Source of the DNA: JBKHYJ01 sp046565505
Lineage (GTDB): Bacteria > Acidobacteriota > Blastocatellia > UBA7656
Length of the DNA: 64,000 nucleotides
Reading direction: 5' to 3'
NCBI GenBank assembly: GCA_046565505.1
Contig: JBKHYJ010000020.1
Location: forward strand, 1 to 64,000
Numbering within the stretch: the stretch's first letter is position 1; every line of letters starts with the position of its first letter. The notes beneath the pieces were generated by a model. It was given only the letters and a program-made list of their open reading frames with translations. It was not told the DNA's origin and made no database searches. This document shows, in pieces, positions 49,098-59,093 of the stretch. Position numbers and translations under genes: made by a program.

Positions 49098-51017
49098 ATG
49101 TCGAACCAGGCGAAGCGAGTCATAGTCGAACGAAACCTCCCCCTCGACGTGCGCCGCTCGATAGGCTCCGCGCAGGATTACCTGTTGCGGATTCAGCGCG
49201 AGGACGGCCACTGGTGCGGCGAGCTTGAAGGCGACACGATTCTGGAATCGGAGTACGTCTTGACGATGCACTACATAGGGCGCTCGGGCGAGGACCGCGT
49301 CCGCAAGGCGGCGAACTACGTCCGGCAGAAAGCCCTCCCCTCGGGCGGCTGGTCGATTTATGAAGGCGGCCCGGCGGAAGTCAGCGCGTCCGCGAAGGCT
49401 TACTTCGTGCTGAAGGTGCTCGGCGACGACCCGAGCGCCCCGCACATGAAAAAGGCGCGCGAAGTGATCTGCGACCTCGGCGGGCTGGACGCCGCCAACA
49501 GCTTCACGCGAATCTATATGGCTATCTTCGGCCAGTACCCCTGGGAGCGGTGCCCGGCCGTCCCGCCCGAGATCATACTGCTGCCGCTGTCGGCCCCCAT
49601 CAACCTCTACGAGATGTCTTCCTGGACGCGCGGCATCGTCGTCCCGCTCTCCGTGATATGGGCGAGCAAGCCTTACTGCGCCGTGCCCGGGCGCGCCAAC
49701 ATCGGCGAGCTCCTGCTGGACAAGTCGCCCAACATAACCGCGCGGCGCGGGTTCTGGAAGAGGTTCTTCAAGACGACGGACGCCACCTTGAAGCTGATCG
49801 AGCGGAGGGGGTGGTCGCCGACGCGCGAGAAGGCGCTCAAGGCATGCGAGCAGTGGATGATAGAGCATTTTCAAAAGAGCGACGGCATAGGCGCCATCTT
49901 CCCGCCGATCACCAACTCTATAATCGCGCTGCGCTGCCTCGGCTACGGCGCGGACCACCCGCTGGTCGCCTCGCAGGTCCGCGAGCTTGAGAAGCTGGAG
50001 ATCGAAGAGGGCGACACCCTCCGCGTCGCGCCTTGCTTTTCGCCCGTCTGGGACACCGCGCTCGCGGTTAACGCGCTCGTCGAGTCCGGCCTGCCTCCCG
50101 ACCACCCGAGCTTGGCCAAAGCCGCCGCCTGGGTCCTCGATAAAGAGGTCAGGGAAGTCGGCGACTGGAAGGTGAAGAACCCGGAGGGCGAGCCCGGCGG
50201 CTGGTACTTTGAATACGCGAACGAATTTTACCCGGACGTGGACGACACGTTTCAGGTGATGACCTCGCTGTCGAAGGTGCGCTTCGCCGATAAGCAGGCC
50301 GAGCGCCGCAAGCGTGAGGCGATTGACCGCGCGCTGCGCTGGGTCATGACTATGCAGAACAAAGACGGCGGCTGGGCGTCCTTTGATAAAGACTGCGACG
50401 AGCAGTTCCTGACACAGGTCCCGTTCGCGGACCACAACGCGATGATAGACCCATCGACTTCCGACATCGCCGGCCGCGGCCTCGAATCGCTGGCGGCGCT
50501 GGGCTTCGGCCGAGACCACCCGGTCGTGCAAAAGGCCATCGCGTTCGTGACGCGCGAGCAGGAGCGCGACGGCACGTGGTTCGGCCGCTGGGGCGTCAAT
50601 TACATCTATGGCACGTGGCTGGCGCTGCACGGCTTGAAGTGCATGGGCGAAGACATGTGGGAGCCGCAATATCAGGCGTCAGGGTGCTGGCTGCGGTCGA
50701 TCCAGAACGCCGACGGCGGGTGGGGCGAGTCCTGCCAGAGCTACGACGACCCGGCCTATAAAGGCGTGGGGCCGAGCACGCCTTCGCAGACCGCGTGGGC
50801 TTTGATGGGGCTGATGGCGACCGAAGACGACAGCGACGGGCTTCACCGCGGCGTACAGTACCTTCTCGACACGCAGCGCGCGGACGGCTCATGGAAGGAC
50901 GATTCATGGACGGGGACAGGCTTCCCGTCGGTCTTTTACCTGCGCTACCACCTCTACGCGACCTACTTCCCGCTGCTCGCGCTCGGGATGTACGAGCGGA
51001 GGGTGGCGAAGGATTAA
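49098..51017 (+). CDS. shc: Squalene-hopene cyclase
   Basis: 639 residues from the ATG at 49098. The catalytic DxDD motif is at about residues 380-383 (FYPDVDDTFQVMT). Several QW repeats are visible (LLRIQREDGHWCGELEGD, MTMQNKDGGWASFDKD, RSIQNADGGWGES, DTQRADGSWKDDSW). Membrane-bound class II terpene cyclase making hopene and hopanol from squalene. The squalene-making genes hpnCDE are not in this window. Confidence 0.95.
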   Translation: MSNQAKRVIVERNLPLDVRRSIGSAQDYLLRIQREDGHWCGELEGDTILESEYVLTMHYIGRSGEDRVRKAANYVRQKALPSGGWSIYEGGPAEVSASAKAYFVLKVLGDDPSAPHMKKAREVICDLGGLDAANSFTRIYMAIFGQYPWERCPAVPPEIILLPLSAPINLYEMSSWTRGIVVPLSVIWASKPYCAVPGRANIGELLLDKSPNITARRGFWKRFFKTTDATLKLIERRGWSPTREKALKACEQWMIEHFQKSDGIGAIFPPITNSIIALRCLGYGADHPLVASQVRELEKLEIEEGDTLRVAPCFSPVWDTALAVNALVESGLPPDHPSLAKAAAWVLDKEVREVGDWKVKNPEGEPGGWYFEYANEFYPDVDDTFQVMTSLSKVRFADKQAERRKREAIDRALRWVMTMQNKDGGWASFDKDCDEQFLTQVPFADHNAMIDPSTSDIAGRGLESLAALGFGRDHPVVQKAIAFVTREQERDGTWFGRWGVNYIYGTWLALHGLKCMGEDMWEPQYQASGCWLRSIQNADGGWGESCQSYDDPAYKGVGPSTPSQTAWALMGLMATEDDSDGLHRGVQYLLDTQRADGSWKDDSWTGTGFPSVFYLRYHLYATYFPLLALGMYERRVAKD

Positions 51018-51055
51018 CGGGGCGCCGCGCGGTGACGCGACGCACAAGACAGGTG

Positions 51056-52063
51056 ATGACAATGCGATTTCCGCTGCACATAACGACAGACGCGATTCAC
51101 CACCAGGTCAAGCAGGGGGTCAAGGGCAACAGGCGCTACCCGATGGTGTTGATGCTCGAGCCGCTTTACACCTGCAACCTGGCCTGCCTGGGGTGCGCGC
51201 TGGAGCGGCACACGGGCAAGCTCGAAGACCGACTCTCGCTGGAGGACTGCTTGCGGGCGGTTGATGAATCGCAGGCCCCCATCGTCTCGCTCTGCGGCGG
51301 GGAGCCGACCATCTACCCCGAGCTCAAGGAGCTGATCGAAGGCATCATCGGCCGCAAGCGCCACATATACCTCTGCACGAACGCGCTGCTTTTAGACACG
51401 AAGCTTTTCGGTAAGGTCGCCCCCCACAAGCGGCTCACGCTCAACATACACCTCGACGGCATGCAGAAGACGCACGACCTCGTGTGCGACCGCGCGGGCG
51501 TTTTCGACAAGGCCATAGAGATGATCGGGCGGGCCAAGCGAGAGGGCTATCACGTGACGACGAATACGACCGTCTTCAAAGAGACGGAGATGGACGAGGT
51601 CGAGGAGCTGTGCAAGCTCGTCTCGGGCCTCGGCGTGGACGGCATGATGATCTCGCCCGGCTACCATTACGAATCGGTGGACCGCGACATATTCTTGACG
51701 CGGCAGGAGATTCAAAACAAGTTCAAGCGCGTGCTGGAGCTTTCCAAGAAGTACCGCCTGATGTCTACGCCCATGTACCTGGAATTCGCGGCAGGGATGC
51801 GCGATTTCAACTGCTCGCCGTGGAGCACGGTCACGCGCACGCCGCGCGGGTGGAAGGGGCCGTGCTACCTGATAGGGCAGAAGTATTACGGCACCTGGGC
51901 GGAGTTCTGGGGGGGCGTGGACTGGCCTTACTGGGAGTCCAGGCAAGACCGCCTCTGCCAGAATTGCATGATGCACAGCGGCTTTGAAGCGTCGGCGATG
52001 TTCGAGCTGAGAAAGAGCCTGCCCGACATGATGCGGATGGCCTTGTGGAATTTCACGGGCTGA
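51056..52063 (+). CDS. hpnH: HpnH, radical SAM adenosylhopane synthase
   Basis: 335 residues. The radical SAM motif CNLACLGC at residues 40-47 follows the typical start FPLHITTDAIHHQVKQGVKG. SLCGGEPTIYPELKELIE is the GGE motif. HpnH joins a 5'-deoxyadenosyl radical to hopene. Start chosen at 51056; a second ATG lies 6 nt later. Confidence 0.93.
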   Translation: MTMRFPLHITTDAIHHQVKQGVKGNRRYPMVLMLEPLYTCNLACLGCALERHTGKLEDRLSLEDCLRAVDESQAPIVSLCGGEPTIYPELKELIEGIIGRKRHIYLCTNALLLDTKLFGKVAPHKRLTLNIHLDGMQKTHDLVCDRAGVFDKAIEMIGRAKREGYHVTTNTTVFKETEMDEVEELCKLVSGLGVDGMMISPGYHYESVDRDIFLTRQEIQNKFKRVLELSKKYRLMSTPMYLEFAAGMRDFNCSPWSTVTRTPRGWKGPCYLIGQKYYGTWAEFWGGVDWPYWESRQDRLCQNCMMHSGFEASAMFELRKSLPDMMRMALWNFTG

Positions 52064-52169
52064 GAGGCCCCGGCGCGGATAGAACAACTCGCTCGGTCAA
52101 CGAGCCGATTCAACCTGGGGCGAGGCCATCGCGCGCCGACCGCCACACCCCGACCCAATCTCTTTCGAC

Positions 52170-53165
52170 ATGGCTAAAGCATTCGTCACAGGCGGGACAG
52201 GCTTCCTCGGCTCGCACCTCGTGCGCCGGCTGATCGAACATGGCGCTGAGGTGCGCTGCCTCGCGCGGCCTGAGAGCCGCCTGGATAACCTCAATGACCT
52301 GCCGGTCGAAATCGCACGCGGCGACCTGCGTGACCTGCCATCGCTCAGGCGTGCGATGAAAGGTTGTTCGTTCGTCTACCACTGCGCGGCCGATTACCGC
52401 CTGTGGTGCGAGGACCCGCGCGAGATGTACGCGAGCAACGTCGAAGGCACGGACAATTGCATGCGCGCGGCTTTCGACGAAGGGGTCGGGCGCGTCGTCT
52501 ACACGAGCACGGTCGGCTGCCTCGGCCTGAACGCCGACGGCAGCCCGGCTAATGAAGAAACCGCGGTCGGCCTCGGCGACATGACGGGCCATTACAAGCG
52601 GAGCAAGTTTTTTGCAGAGATGAAAGTAATGGACTGGGTCGCGCGCGGCCTGCCCGCCGTCGTCGTGAACCCGAGCACGCCCGTCGGCGACATGGACATA
52701 AAGCCTACGCCGACAGGGAAGATAATCGTGGATTTTCTCCGCGGGAAGATGTTCGGGTTCGTCAAGACGGGCATGAATTTGATTGACGTGCGCGACTGCG
52801 CCGAAGGCCACGTGCTGGCGGCCGAAAGGGGGCGCGTCGGGGAGAGGTACATTCTCGGCGCGCACAACCTGACGCTCAAGCAACTGTTTGACTCGCTCGC
52901 GGGCGTGACCGGCGTGGCTTCGCCCAGACTCAGAATCCCTCATGCGGTGGCCGAAACCTACGCGCGGCTGGAGAACCTGTGGTCCGTCAAGCTCGCGGGC
53001 CGCGCGCCGGACGTACCCCTGGAAAGCGTCAAGCTCGCGCGCCACAAGATGTGGTTCGATTCGTCGAAGGCTGTGCGCGAGCTTGGCTTGCCGCAAAGTC
53101 CTGTCGAAGGCGCTTTGTCGCGCGCCGTCAGGTGGTTTGAAAGTCATGGCTACGTCAAGCGGTGA
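52170..53165 (+). CDS. hpnA: HpnA, hopanoid-associated sugar epimerase/reductase
   Basis: 331 residues of the extended SDR family: NAD(P)-binding FVTGGTGFLGSHLVRRLIEH, a VYTSTVGCLGL strand and the YKRSKFFAEMKVM active-site Tyr-x3-Lys. HpnA is a conserved hpn-cluster member of uncertain substrate, likely modifying the head-group sugar. Its end overlaps hpnG by 20 nt. Confidence 0.88.
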   Translation: MAKAFVTGGTGFLGSHLVRRLIEHGAEVRCLARPESRLDNLNDLPVEIARGDLRDLPSLRRAMKGCSFVYHCAADYRLWCEDPREMYASNVEGTDNCMRAAFDEGVGRVVYTSTVGCLGLNADGSPANEETAVGLGDMTGHYKRSKFFAEMKVMDWVARGLPAVVVNPSTPVGDMDIKPTPTGKIIVDFLRGKMFGFVKTGMNLIDVRDCAEGHVLAAERGRVGERYILGAHNLTLKQLFDSLAGVTGVASPRLRIPHAVAETYARLENLWSVKLAGRAPDVPLESVKLARHKMWFDSSKAVRELGLPQSPVEGALSRAVRWFESHGYVKR

Positions 53166-53889
53166 GCCGGGAGCAGGCGAACGCGTAATCCCGCTGCTCG
53201 TCGTGGCCGCGCTCGGCCGCGAGCTGGCCCCGCTCGGCCGCTACCCTAGCGCAGGCGTAGCCTTGATGGAAACGGGTGAAGGCATGCGGAACGCCGGGCG
53301 CGCAGTCCGCTCCTGGCTCGACCGCCGGAGCGCCCGCGCGGTGCTGTGCGTAGGCTTCGGCGGCGCGCTGTCGAATTCGCTCAAGCCATGCGACCTTGTG
53401 GTCGCGCGCGAGGTGCGCAGTGCCCGCAGCGAGGGAGAATCGTTCGCCAGTTCTAAGGCTTTGCTCTCGGCGGCCGCGCAGGTGAAGCTTGACGGGCTGA
53501 CCTTCGGCACGGCCATCACCGTAAACGAGATCGCCTGCGAAGCGGGCGCTAAGCGGCGGCTCGCGGCCCTTTTGGCGCCAGACGAGGTGGGCTGTGTGGA
53601 TACGGAATCATCCGCCATCGCGCTCACGTGCGGCGAGCGCGACATCCCCTTCCTGGTCGTCCGCTCGATCACGGACCTGCTCGACGAAGACTTGCCCATA
53701 GATTTTAACCGCTGCCGCACTTCTGACGGCAGGGTCAGCAGTCAAAGAGTGATAAGGGCCGCCCTCGCGCGCCCGCAATCTTTCAGAGGGTTGCTGGAAT
53801 TGAAGCGGCGCTCAGACGAGTGCGCCGGGCGACTGGCCGCCTTCGTTTGGCAATTGCTCCCGCTTATCGCGCGGGGTGATTTGAGGTAA
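53146..53889 (+). CDS. hpnG: HpnG-type nucleoside phosphorylase
   Basis: 247 residues from the ATG at 53146. A PNP/MTAP-fold phosphorylase with VLCVGFGGALSNSLKPCDLV and the C-terminal CVDTESSAIALTCGERDIPF, IRSITDLLDE-like block. HpnG removes adenine from adenosylhopane to give phosphoribohopane. It directly follows hpnH and hpnA, as expected. Confidence 0.85.
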   Translation: MATSSGEPGAGERVIPLLVVAALGRELAPLGRYPSAGVALMETGEGMRNAGRAVRSWLDRRSARAVLCVGFGGALSNSLKPCDLVVAREVRSARSEGESFASSKALLSAAAQVKLDGLTFGTAITVNEIACEAGAKRRLAALLAPDEVGCVDTESSAIALTCGERDIPFLVVRSITDLLDEDLPIDFNRCRTSDGRVSSQRVIRAALARPQSFRGLLELKRRSDECAGRLAAFVWQLLPLIARGDLR

Positions 53890-53987
53890 TGCCCACAACT
53901 AGACATGCGTGGGGATTCGCTGTAGTATGGTCGCGCTTCGTCCCGATCAGGCTTTAATGATTTACATCGCGTATTTGTCCGGTCAGC

Positions 53988-55445
53988 ATGCGTGAGGGGA
54001 GGGCCCGGGGTCGGATGAGGGCCCGGAGGCTTCATTCAGGTAATAGACGTTTAGTCCATCAATCAGGCATTAATCAATTGCAACCCGTAGGCGAAATCCC
54101 AGTACGAGAGGCCCGGCGCAGGGTGCGCCTGCTACGCATCCTGGGCGTCGGCTTCGGCATTGCGGTCATAGTCGGCAACACAATCGGGGGCGGGATCGTC
54201 AGCACGCCCGGCCAGGTGGCCGCTTACCTCCCAGACCTGTGGCTGTTCATAGCCGTTTGGATAGCGGGCGGGCTTTACGTGATGCTCGGCGCGCTTTCCA
54301 TCGCCGAACTTGGCACGATGATGCCGCAGTCGGGCGGGCAATACGTCTTCGCGCGCCACACGTTCGGCAGCTACGTGGGCTTCGTGGTCGGGTGGAGCGA
54401 TTGGATTTCGACCTGCGCCGCTAGCGCATTCATCTCTCTCGTCATCGGCCAGTATTCAGTCGTGTTGCTGCCTGCGCTCAAAGGGCAGACAGTAAACATC
54501 GCGCTCGCCATCGTGTTAGGTTTCGCGGCCTTGCAGTGGCGCGGCGTCCGCTGGGGCAGCGGGACGCAGAACGTCACAAGCCTGCTCAAGTCGCTCGCCT
54601 TCGTCGTCCTTGTCATTGCCTGTTTCGTCCTCGGCGGTGGCCGCGCGGCAGGTGGCCCGCCCGGCGGGTCGGGGCTCGCGGCCGCGGGCGGCGGGTTGTC
54701 ATTCGTCTCCCTGATACTCGCACTACAGGCCGTGATTTACACGTACGACGGGTGGGCGGGAGTCATATATTTCTCGGAAGAGGTGCGCGACCCGGCGCGC
54801 GACATCCCGCGCTCTTTGTTCGGCGGCGTGTTGTCTGTGATAGGGATTTACCTGCTGGTGAATCTGGCCGTGCTCTACGTGCTCCCTATCGCGGAGGTGG
54901 CCGGCAAGGACCTGGCCCTGGGCGCGGCGGCCGAAGTCATATTCGGGGAGAACGGGGACCGAATCTTCAGGTCCGTGATGATCGTTTCTATGTTGAGCTC
55001 GGTCAACGCCTGCCACCTGATGTCCACCCGCGTCCTGTTCGCCATGAGTCGCGACGGATTCCTCGCGGGCAAGATGGCGCAGGCTAACAAAGGCGGGACT
55101 CCCGCCATCGCTTTGTTCATGAGCGCGGGGATCGCCGCCCTGTTCATCGTGTCGGGCACGAGCGACCAGGTGCTGGCGGTGGCGGCTTTCTTCTACGTGG
55201 TGAACTACACAGTCTCTTTCGCGTCGGTCTTCATGCTGCGGCGGCGGGAGCCTGACCGGCCGCGCCCTTACCGCGCGTGGGGCTACCCCTGGACGACGGG
55301 GCTGACGCTGGCGGGCTCCGTGGCGTTCCTGGCCGCGGCGGCGGCGACCGACACCAGGAACAGCGTATACGCGCTGCTGCTGCTTGCGGCCAGCTACCCC
55401 GCGTTCCGGCTGCTGACTAAGGCCTCGGCCGCTGATGAAAGGTGA
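53988..55445 (+). CDS. APC-family amino-acid permease
   Basis: About 12 membrane helices. The first helix carries the APC motif GNTIGGGIVSTPGQVAAYLP, and ALQAVIYTYDGWAGVIYFSE and SRDGFLAGKMAQANKGGTPA are typical of LAT/amino-acid transporters. The frame starts at 53988 with about 45 residues before helix 1 that look non-homologous, so a later start is likely. It ends 3 nt before the Rieske gene, suggesting joint use of the substrate. Confidence 0.85.
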   Translation: MREGRARGRMRARRLHSGNRRLVHQSGINQLQPVGEIPVREARRRVRLLRILGVGFGIAVIVGNTIGGGIVSTPGQVAAYLPDLWLFIAVWIAGGLYVMLGALSIAELGTMMPQSGGQYVFARHTFGSYVGFVVGWSDWISTCAASAFISLVIGQYSVVLLPALKGQTVNIALAIVLGFAALQWRGVRWGSGTQNVTSLLKSLAFVVLVIACFVLGGGRAAGGPPGGSGLAAAGGGLSFVSLILALQAVIYTYDGWAGVIYFSEEVRDPARDIPRSLFGGVLSVIGIYLLVNLAVLYVLPIAEVAGKDLALGAAAEVIFGENGDRIFRSVMIVSMLSSVNACHLMSTRVLFAMSRDGFLAGKMAQANKGGTPAIALFMSAGIAALFIVSGTSDQVLAVAAFFYVVNYTVSFASVFMLRRREPDRPRPYRAWGYPWTTGLTLAGSVAFLAAAAATDTRNSVYALLLLAASYPAFRLLTKASAADER

Positions 55446-55448
55446 GCA

Positions 55449-56534
55449 ATGACACGCGTTGATTTTTCATTCGAGGACCGGCTGGCGCGGGCCTATACGC
55501 TTCCGTCCGAGTGGTACATGGACCCCGCGATGCTGGAGCAGGAAAGGCGAAAAATCTTTTCACGCGCATGGCAGTTGATCGGGCGGGCCGAGCAGGTCGA
55601 GGCGCCGGGCGATTACTTCACCGCGGAGGTCGCCGGCGAGCCGATCATCGTCGCGCGCGGCAGGGATGAAAAGCTGAGGGCCTTCTCGAACGTATGCCGC
55701 CACCGCGCCGGCCCCGTGGCCGAAGCCGAAGGGAAGCGCAAGGCGTTTCAATGCGGCTACCACGGCTGGACGTATTCACTCGAAGGCCGGCTGCTCGGCA
55801 CGCCCGAATTCGACGGCGTGGAGTGCTTCAGCAAAGAGGCCAACTGCCTGCCGGAGTTTGCCATAGACACCTGGGGCGGACTCTTATTCGTCAACCTCGA
55901 CCGCCATTGTTTGCCGCTCGCCGAAGTGTTGGAAGACCTGCCGGCGCGCATCGCCCACCGCGACCTGTCGCAAATGCGGCTCGCCGCCCGGAAAGATTGG
56001 CACATCGATTGTAATTGGAAAGTCTACGTCGATAATTACCTCGAAGGTTACCACATCCCCATAGTCCACCCGTCGCTCAACCGCGAGCTTGATTACGCAC
56101 GCTACCGGACCGAATCGCGGCGCTATTACTCGATCCAACACTCGCCCATCAAGCGGGCCAAAAGCCCGCGCATCCGCCGGGGCGAGGGCGCGGGCGACAG
56201 CGAGGCCCAGTTCTTCTGGGTCTTCCCTAACCTCATGCTGAACGTCTACCCGGATAACTACTCGACCAACTTGATCGTGCCGCTCGGGGCCGGGCAGACG
56301 CTCACAATCTTCGAGTGGTACTTCCGCGACCATGAGCGCGAAGACGTGCGGGAGAATATAAACCGGACCGTCGAGTTCAGCGACGAGATTCAGATCGAAG
56401 ACATAAAGATATGCGAGGCCGTGCAGCGCGGCTTGCGCTCGCGCTTCTATGACAGGGGCCGCTACTCAGTCAAGCGCGAAAACGGCGTGCACCACTTTCA
56501 TGGGCTACTCGCTGAGTTTTTCGCGAGGGAATAA
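55449..56534 (+). CDS. Rieske non-haem iron oxygenase, alpha subunit
   Basis: 361 residues. The Rieske cluster motif is NVCRHRAGPVAEAEG...QCGYHGWTYS (CxH and CxxH). The mononuclear iron site is in VDNYLEGYHIPIVHPSL with a later acidic ligand. The group (with choline/carnitine and aromatic oxygenase relatives) hydroxylates or demethylates small ring or quaternary amine substrates. The separate reductase is not nearby. Substrate unknown. Confidence 0.88.
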   Translation: MTRVDFSFEDRLARAYTLPSEWYMDPAMLEQERRKIFSRAWQLIGRAEQVEAPGDYFTAEVAGEPIIVARGRDEKLRAFSNVCRHRAGPVAEAEGKRKAFQCGYHGWTYSLEGRLLGTPEFDGVECFSKEANCLPEFAIDTWGGLLFVNLDRHCLPLAEVLEDLPARIAHRDLSQMRLAARKDWHIDCNWKVYVDNYLEGYHIPIVHPSLNRELDYARYRTESRRYYSIQHSPIKRAKSPRIRRGEGAGDSEAQFFWVFPNLMLNVYPDNYSTNLIVPLGAGQTLTIFEWYFRDHEREDVRENINRTVEFSDEIQIEDIKICEAVQRGLRSRFYDRGRYSVKRENGVHHFHGLLAEFFARE

Positions 56535-56734
56535 AGCCGCTGAAGAGAGCGGCAAACGTGCGCCGGGGCGAGTGCCTCGTGCGAAAGTCCTTACAAAAAA
56601 GAGTGGGCCGATAGGCGAGCAGTACAGGATGAGGATTTGGTCCGGGCAGAAGTTTGGGGCGACCTCGCCCTCAACGCGCGGGGAATGAGAGAGCTTTCGC
56701 TTCGCGTCGCCCGCGACTCCGCTCAACCCGGACG

Positions 56735-57709
56735 TTAGTATGAAAGTATCTGCCGGGCCGCGGCGGCTATCCTGTCCACCGATGGCAGCATCGCCATTTC
56801 GAGCGGGGGGCTGAAGGGCACAGGCACGTCGAGCGAGGCGACCCGCATCACCGGCGCGTCGAGATAGTCGAAAGCCTCCGCGGCTATCAGCGCAGCTATC
56901 TCCGCCCCGAACCCCGCCGTCATATTAGCCTCATGTACGATCAAGGCCCGGCTCGTCTTGCGCACGCTTGCCAGCATCGTCTCTTTGTCGAGCGGCGCGA
57001 GCGACCGCAAATCTACTACTTCGACCGACGCGCCCTCGCGCTCTAACGTGCGCGCCACGTCCACACACAGGTGGACCGCCGCGCCATAGCTGATGATTGA
57101 GAGGTCCGTCCCAAGTGTGCGGACCGCCGCGACGCCTATCGGGACCACGTAGTCGCCGTCCGGCACTTCCTCGCGGTAATGGCGGTAGAGGAACTTGTTC
57201 TCAAGGTAGACGACAGGATTGTTATCGCGTATCGCGGCCGTGAGCAGTCCCTTGGCGTCTTTCGCGGTCGAAGGCAATACGACTTTCAGCCCCGGCGTGT
57301 GGGCGAACCATGCTTCCGGGTTCTGCGAGTGGTAAGGGCCGGCATGTATCCCCCCGCCGGTCGGGCCTCGAAACACGACCGGCATGGGTATGCCCCACCT
57401 GTAATAACACTTCGCCGCGAAGTTGACTATCTGGTCGAAGGCGCAGGCTATGAAGTCGATGAATTGGAACTCTACGACGGGCCGGAACCCGACCGTCGCC
57501 GCCGCGCATGCCGCGCCGACGAACCCGGATTCGGAGATGGGCGTGTCGATGACGCGCTCGGGTCCGAATTCTTCGAGGAACCCCTGTGTGATTTTAAACG
57601 CGCCGCCGAACACGCCTATGTCCTCGCCGAGGATGAACACACTCGCGTCGCGCCGCATCTCGCCGCGCAGCGCGTCGCTTATCGCTTGAAGGTATGTGAT
57701 GTTCGCCAT
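56735..57709 (-). CDS. 2-oxoacid dehydrogenase E1 component, beta subunit
   Basis: 324 residues from the ATG at 57709 (MANITYLQAISDALRGEMRR). Transketolase-like domains: FILGEDIGVFGGAFKITQGF, ERVIDTPISESGFVGAACAA, VEFQFIDFIACAFDQIVNFA, GPTGGGIHAGPYHSQNPEAW. This is pyruvate, acetoin or branched-chain type E1 beta. Paired with the alpha subunit upstream. No E2 or E3 gene is present in the window. Confidence 0.92.
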   Translation of the reverse strand: MANITYLQAISDALRGEMRRDASVFILGEDIGVFGGAFKITQGFLEEFGPERVIDTPISESGFVGAACAAATVGFRPVVEFQFIDFIACAFDQIVNFAAKCYYRWGIPMPVVFRGPTGGGIHAGPYHSQNPEAWFAHTPGLKVVLPSTAKDAKGLLTAAIRDNNPVVYLENKFLYRHYREEVPDGDYVVPIGVAAVRTLGTDLSIISYGAAVHLCVDVARTLEREGASVEVVDLRSLAPLDKETMLASVRKTSRALIVHEANMTAGFGAEIAALIAAEAFDYLDAPVMRVASLDVPVPFSPPLEMAMLPSVDRIAAAARQILSY

Positions 57710-57714
57710 AACAA

Positions 57715-57839
57715 TTTTGGATTTTGGATTAGTGTATCGACCGGGCGACGCGCGGCCGGCCGGGTTCCGCCGCTTTAAATGAGCCCGAAGCGATGAAGTC
57801 CGCAAATGCCATTCAATCCAAAATCTAAAATCCAAAATC
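57715..57839. repeat. AATCCAAAATC-type inverted repeat between E1 genes
   Basis: TTTTGGATTTTGGATT (from 57715) and AATCCAAAATCTAAAATCC (from 57815) face each other around about 85 bp. The intergenic gap of the E1 pair is unusually long and contains little else. The words recall short dispersed AT-rich repeats of other phyla. Confidence 0.5.
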
Positions 57840-58986
57840 AGAAGTGTTCTCCCGTCGACCGCGCTTTCGTCTCCATCAGGGCGGGTATCGCGGGGTTCTC
57901 GATGGGCTCGTAAATGCTTTCGCGGTCTTCGGGCTTCGGGTCGTGGGGGGACGGCGCGAATAAGCGGTCGGTGACTGTCTCAGGCCTGGGCAGCGGCAGC
58001 GACTCGGCAAACTTGACGGCCTCCTCGACCTGTCGGGCCGCCACTTGATCGATCCGCGTCAGCATGCCCTGATTCAGCTTCGCGCGCTCGACGAGCCAGC
58101 GGCGGTACATCGCTATCGGGTCGCGCGCTTCCCAGAACTCCCTCATCTCCTTCGGCACGTAGCTGCAATCGTCGTGCTCGCCATGCCCCCGCCGGCGGAA
58201 CGTTTTGAATTCGACGAGGGCCGGGCCGCGCCCGCCCCTTGCGTGCTCTATGCCGCGCCGCGCCGCCGCTATGACCTCAAACAGGTCGTTGCCATAAGCT
58301 ATCTCCGCGTAGACGTTGAAGGCCGGCGCGCGGTCCGCGACGTTCTTCACGGGCATCTGCTTTTCGCACGGCGTCGAATAAGCGAACTGGTTGTACTCGC
58401 AGATAATCACCAGCGGCAGCTTGTGAATCGAGGCGAAGTTGAGCCCCTCGTAAAAGTCTCCGGGGCTGGTCGCGCCATCGCCCGTGAACGCGAGGTATAC
58501 GTTAGGCAGCCGCCGCATCTTGAATGCGAGGGCGTAGCCGGCGCCGCTCGGGATCCACGACGCCATAGAGCCGTTGTGGAACGGGGCTATGCCATAATTA
58601 TCGAGGTCGGCCAGAAACAGCCCCAGCTCGCGCCCGTGCCCCGGGGGCTGATCTTTGCCGAGCCACCGGGCTAAGACGTGCCGTGGCTCCACGCCGCGGT
58701 AGAACCACGCGGAGAGATTGCGCGAGACGGTCGAGAAGAAATCTCCTTTTTGAAGCAGGCTGGCGCAGCCCACGGAGGTCGCCTCCTGCCCCATCCCGAG
58801 GTAGAGCGCGCCCGTTATTCTGCCTTGCCTGTATAACGTAGCGAGCTTCTCTTCAAACGTCCGGGCCAGCCGCATGGCCGAATACATTCTCAACAACTGT
58901 TCTTCGCTGTGAGCGACCTCACGCGGGTCGGCCTGTATTTCGTCCGGGTAATCGGGCAGCGCGATTTGTGGCGATATTTGGGCCAT
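57838..58986 (-). CDS. 2-oxoacid dehydrogenase E1 component, alpha subunit
   Basis: 382 residues from the ATG at 58986. The thiamine-diphosphate motif is FTGDGATSPGDFYEGLNFAS followed by KLPLVIICEYNQFAYSTPCE; the N-terminal part has LYLGMGQEATSVGCASLLQK. The regulatory loop shows RRRGHGEHDDCSYVP. Alpha2-beta2 E1 of the branched-chain/acetoin type, which decarboxylates a 2-oxoacid. Confidence 0.92.
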   Translation of the reverse strand: MAQISPQIALPDYPDEIQADPREVAHSEEQLLRMYSAMRLARTFEEKLATLYRQGRITGALYLGMGQEATSVGCASLLQKGDFFSTVSRNLSAWFYRGVEPRHVLARWLGKDQPPGHGRELGLFLADLDNYGIAPFHNGSMASWIPSGAGYALAFKMRRLPNVYLAFTGDGATSPGDFYEGLNFASIHKLPLVIICEYNQFAYSTPCEKQMPVKNVADRAPAFNVYAEIAYGNDLFEVIAAARRGIEHARGGRGPALVEFKTFRRRGHGEHDDCSYVPKEMREFWEARDPIAMYRRWLVERAKLNQGMLTRIDQVAARQVEEAVKFAESLPLPRPETVTDRLFAPSPHDPKPEDRESIYEPIENPAIPALMETKARSTGEHF

Positions 58987-59093
58987 CAGCTTCCTCTCCT
59001 GGGCGAGCGATTTAGACGGCGCGCGGCCGCTGGCGGCGGGCAAGGGCGCGCGGGGACCGGGCAACGATTATCCGCCGGCCGGCCCGCGAATCT

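Noticed and set aside
49014..50669. Long minus-strand open frame opposite squalene-hopene cyclase
   Set aside because: It is antisense to a certain gene in GC-rich DNA, where the complementary strand lacks stops by composition. No family pattern. The same applies to minus frames at 46354-47352, 47884-49020, 43214-44200 and 52110-53147.
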